Positions 4,788 through 5,653 of a stretch of DNA of 5,653 bases are shown here, piece by piece. The stretch covers positions 1-5,653 of the forward strand of contig JAMPYD010000152.1 of the NCBI GenBank assembly GCA_023700845.1. The letters are read 5' to 3'. Position numbers and translations under genes: made by a program. The first letter of the stretch is position 1, and each line of letters begins with the position of its first letter. The notes beneath the pieces were generated by a model, which ran no database searches, had not been told where the DNA came from, and saw only the letters and a list, made by a program, of their open reading frames with translations. The stretch comes from Elusimicrobiota bacterium (GTDB lineage Bacteria; Elusimicrobiota; Elusimicrobia; UBA1565; UBA9628).

Positions 4788-5653
4788 TTGATCACCCCGA
4801 CCTTCCCGGTCGCCTTGATGTCGCCGGCGCCGGCCTTGCGGCCCGTGAGGACGTAGTTGTACACGCCCGAGCCGACGCCGGAGACGTCCCACGTGTGCTC
4901 GAAGGTGAGCTGGGAGCCGAAGCCGTTGCCGTCGTCCACCCCGCCCCGGTTGGTGAAATTCGAGGACTCGTGCACCATGCGGCCGGAGAGATCGTAGACG
5001 CGCACCGAGACGGAGTCGGCGAGGCCGGGCTGGACGCGGATGACGACCGGCGCGGCGCCGCGCGAGGGGTTCGGGAAGGCGTAGGCGGCGTGGACGGCGA
5101 AGGTGGGATCGTTCGGGGACGCGGGCGCCGAGGCGGCCGAGCCGCCGCCGAAGATCTGGTACAGCGAGAAGTGCGACGTCTGGGCGCGCACGATCTGATT
5201 GCGCGCGTCCACGCTCGACTCGAGCTTCTCCCAGTCGCCGAGGGCCGGGTTCCAGTAGTGGACGGCGAGGTCGCTCTCGGAGACGCCCGCGGGCAGGGCG
5301 GCGCGGTCATAGGGAAGCTCCAGGGTGACGGGCTTGGCGAAGTGCGAGCCCTCGGGGCCGTACTGCACGCCGCCCGACGCCGCGACCAGGCCCTTGCGGG
5401 ACTCGACGGCGGCCTGGCGGCGGATCTCCATGAGGTCGCTCTTCTTGGGCGTGGACACCGTCACGCCGAGCGGGGAGGTGACCGCGCCCTCGGGGAAGAC
5501 GACGGCGGCGCGGTCCTTGGCGCGGACCGCGTGGCCGTCGGGGCCGACGGGCGCGAAGGCGGCCCGGGCCGACAGCGCCAGCGCGGGCATCGAGGACTTC
5601 ACGCGCCGGGCGACCGCGGCGGGCCGGGGTCCGGGCGCCGAGGACGGCCGGGC
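4784..5653 (-). CDS. C-terminal part of a secreted protein with ZU5-like and T9SS/FlgD-Ig-like sorting domains (5' end outside window)
   Basis: The frame is open to the right edge of the window, giving 289 residues. A GTG at 5602 could be a start but has no convincing signal peptide, so the gene probably continues upstream. Residues about 35-168 (fragment numbering) resemble a ZU5-type beta domain: VVFPEGAVTSPLGVTVS, then KPVTLELPYD, WNPALGDWEKLES and SHFSLYQIFG. An Ala/Ser/Pro linker follows. The last 100 residues look like a type A sorting domain: YAFPNPSRG, VSVRVYDLSGRMVHES, a Trp-containing strand (EHTWDVSG), SGVYNYVLTGRKAG and a final GKVGVIK. Such C-terminal domains direct export through the type IX system in Bacteroidota and occur in related or FlgD-Ig-like forms elsewhere. 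The TGA overlaps the GTG of the PorV-like gene. Cargo function is unknown because the N-terminal part is missing. Confidence 0.8.
   Translation of the reverse strand, partial: ARPSSAPGPRPAAVARRVKSSMPALALSARAAFAPVGPDGHAVRAKDRAAVVFPEGAVTSPLGVTVSTPKKSDLMEIRRQAAVESRKGLVAASGGVQYGPEGSHFAKPVTLELPYDRAALPAGVSESDLAVHYWNPALGDWEKLESSVDARNQIVRAQTSHFSLYQIFGGGSAASAPASPNDPTFAVHAAYAFPNPSRGAAPVVIRVQPGLADSVSVRVYDLSGRMVHESSNFTNRGGVDDGNGFGSQLTFEHTWDVSGVGSGVYNYVLTGRKAGAGDIKATGKVGVIK
4790..4796 (-). promoter_or_regulatory. Shine-Dalgarno-like GGTGATC before the PorV-like gene
   Basis: On the minus strand GGTGATC, followed by AA and the GTG start, is a seven-base complement to a canonical 16S rRNA 3' end, in the register that gives normal start spacing. 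These bases also encode the final Val-Ile-Lys of the upstream protein, so the ribosome binding site is embedded in the preceding gene. The 16S sequence of this organism is not in the window and canonical pairing is assumed. Confidence 0.5.

Noticed and set aside
4788..4892. Extended N-terminus for the PorV-like protein
   Set aside because: The added residues are an Arg/Gly-rich frame-shadow of the upstream gene and would bury the signal peptide; the GTG at 4785-4787 gives a clean signal sequence and a 4-nt overlap.
1..5653. CRISPR arrays, tRNA/rRNA genes, insertion sequences or riboswitches
   Set aside because: No spaced direct repeats, tRNA-like cloverleaf, transposase motif or terminal repeats were seen; the only non-coding stretches are 37 and 58 bp long.

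Overview
This is a very GC-rich bacterial window (third codon positions almost all G or C) with tightly packed genes and almost no non-coding DNA. An outer-membrane PorV/PorQ-like protein sits next to a secreted protein ending in a ZU5-like domain plus a type-IX-secretion-style (FlgD-Ig-like) C-terminal domain. That pairing, with the GC content, suggests a Gram-negative organism from a lineage such as Elusimicrobiota or another group with PorV-type proteins. The lineage is an inference; no rRNA or marker gene is present.

Layout. (1) Bases 2-145: the C-terminal end of an unidentified + strand gene, followed by a perfect 28-nt palindrome (146-173) that probably terminates transcription from both sides. 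(2) Bases 183-2329, minus strand: a two-gene operon in which a likely adenine deaminase (1319-2329) overlaps by 4 nt (GTGA) a downstream secreted putative zinc metalloprotease with an unusual HELYGH (HExxxH) motif (183-1322). (3) Bases 2330-2387: a 58-bp divergent promoter region. Each flanking gene has a TAnnnT -10-like hexamer exactly 6 nt before its start codon, so both mRNAs may be leaderless. (4) Bases 2388-3882, plus strand: an alpha/beta hydrolase, a SUI1/YciH-type translation initiation factor overlapping it by ATGA, and a single-domain response regulator starting 2 nt later. (5) Bases 3879-5653, minus strand: the PorV-like protein, whose GTG start overlaps by GTGA the stop of the upstream secreted protein (5' end outside the window). 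The two convergent operons meet at a shared CTAG that supplies both stop codons.

How the genes work together. The adenine deaminase feeds purine salvage. The hydrolase-SUI1-response regulator operon looks cytoplasmic, with its translation coupled by overlaps. The PorV/sorting-domain pair suggests a secreted cargo made with its outer-membrane partner. The most unexpected signals are the HExxxH protease, the twin leaderless promoters, and a 59-codon block inside the deaminase gene with strikingly different codon use (about 32% A/T-ending codons against about 3% in the rest of that gene).
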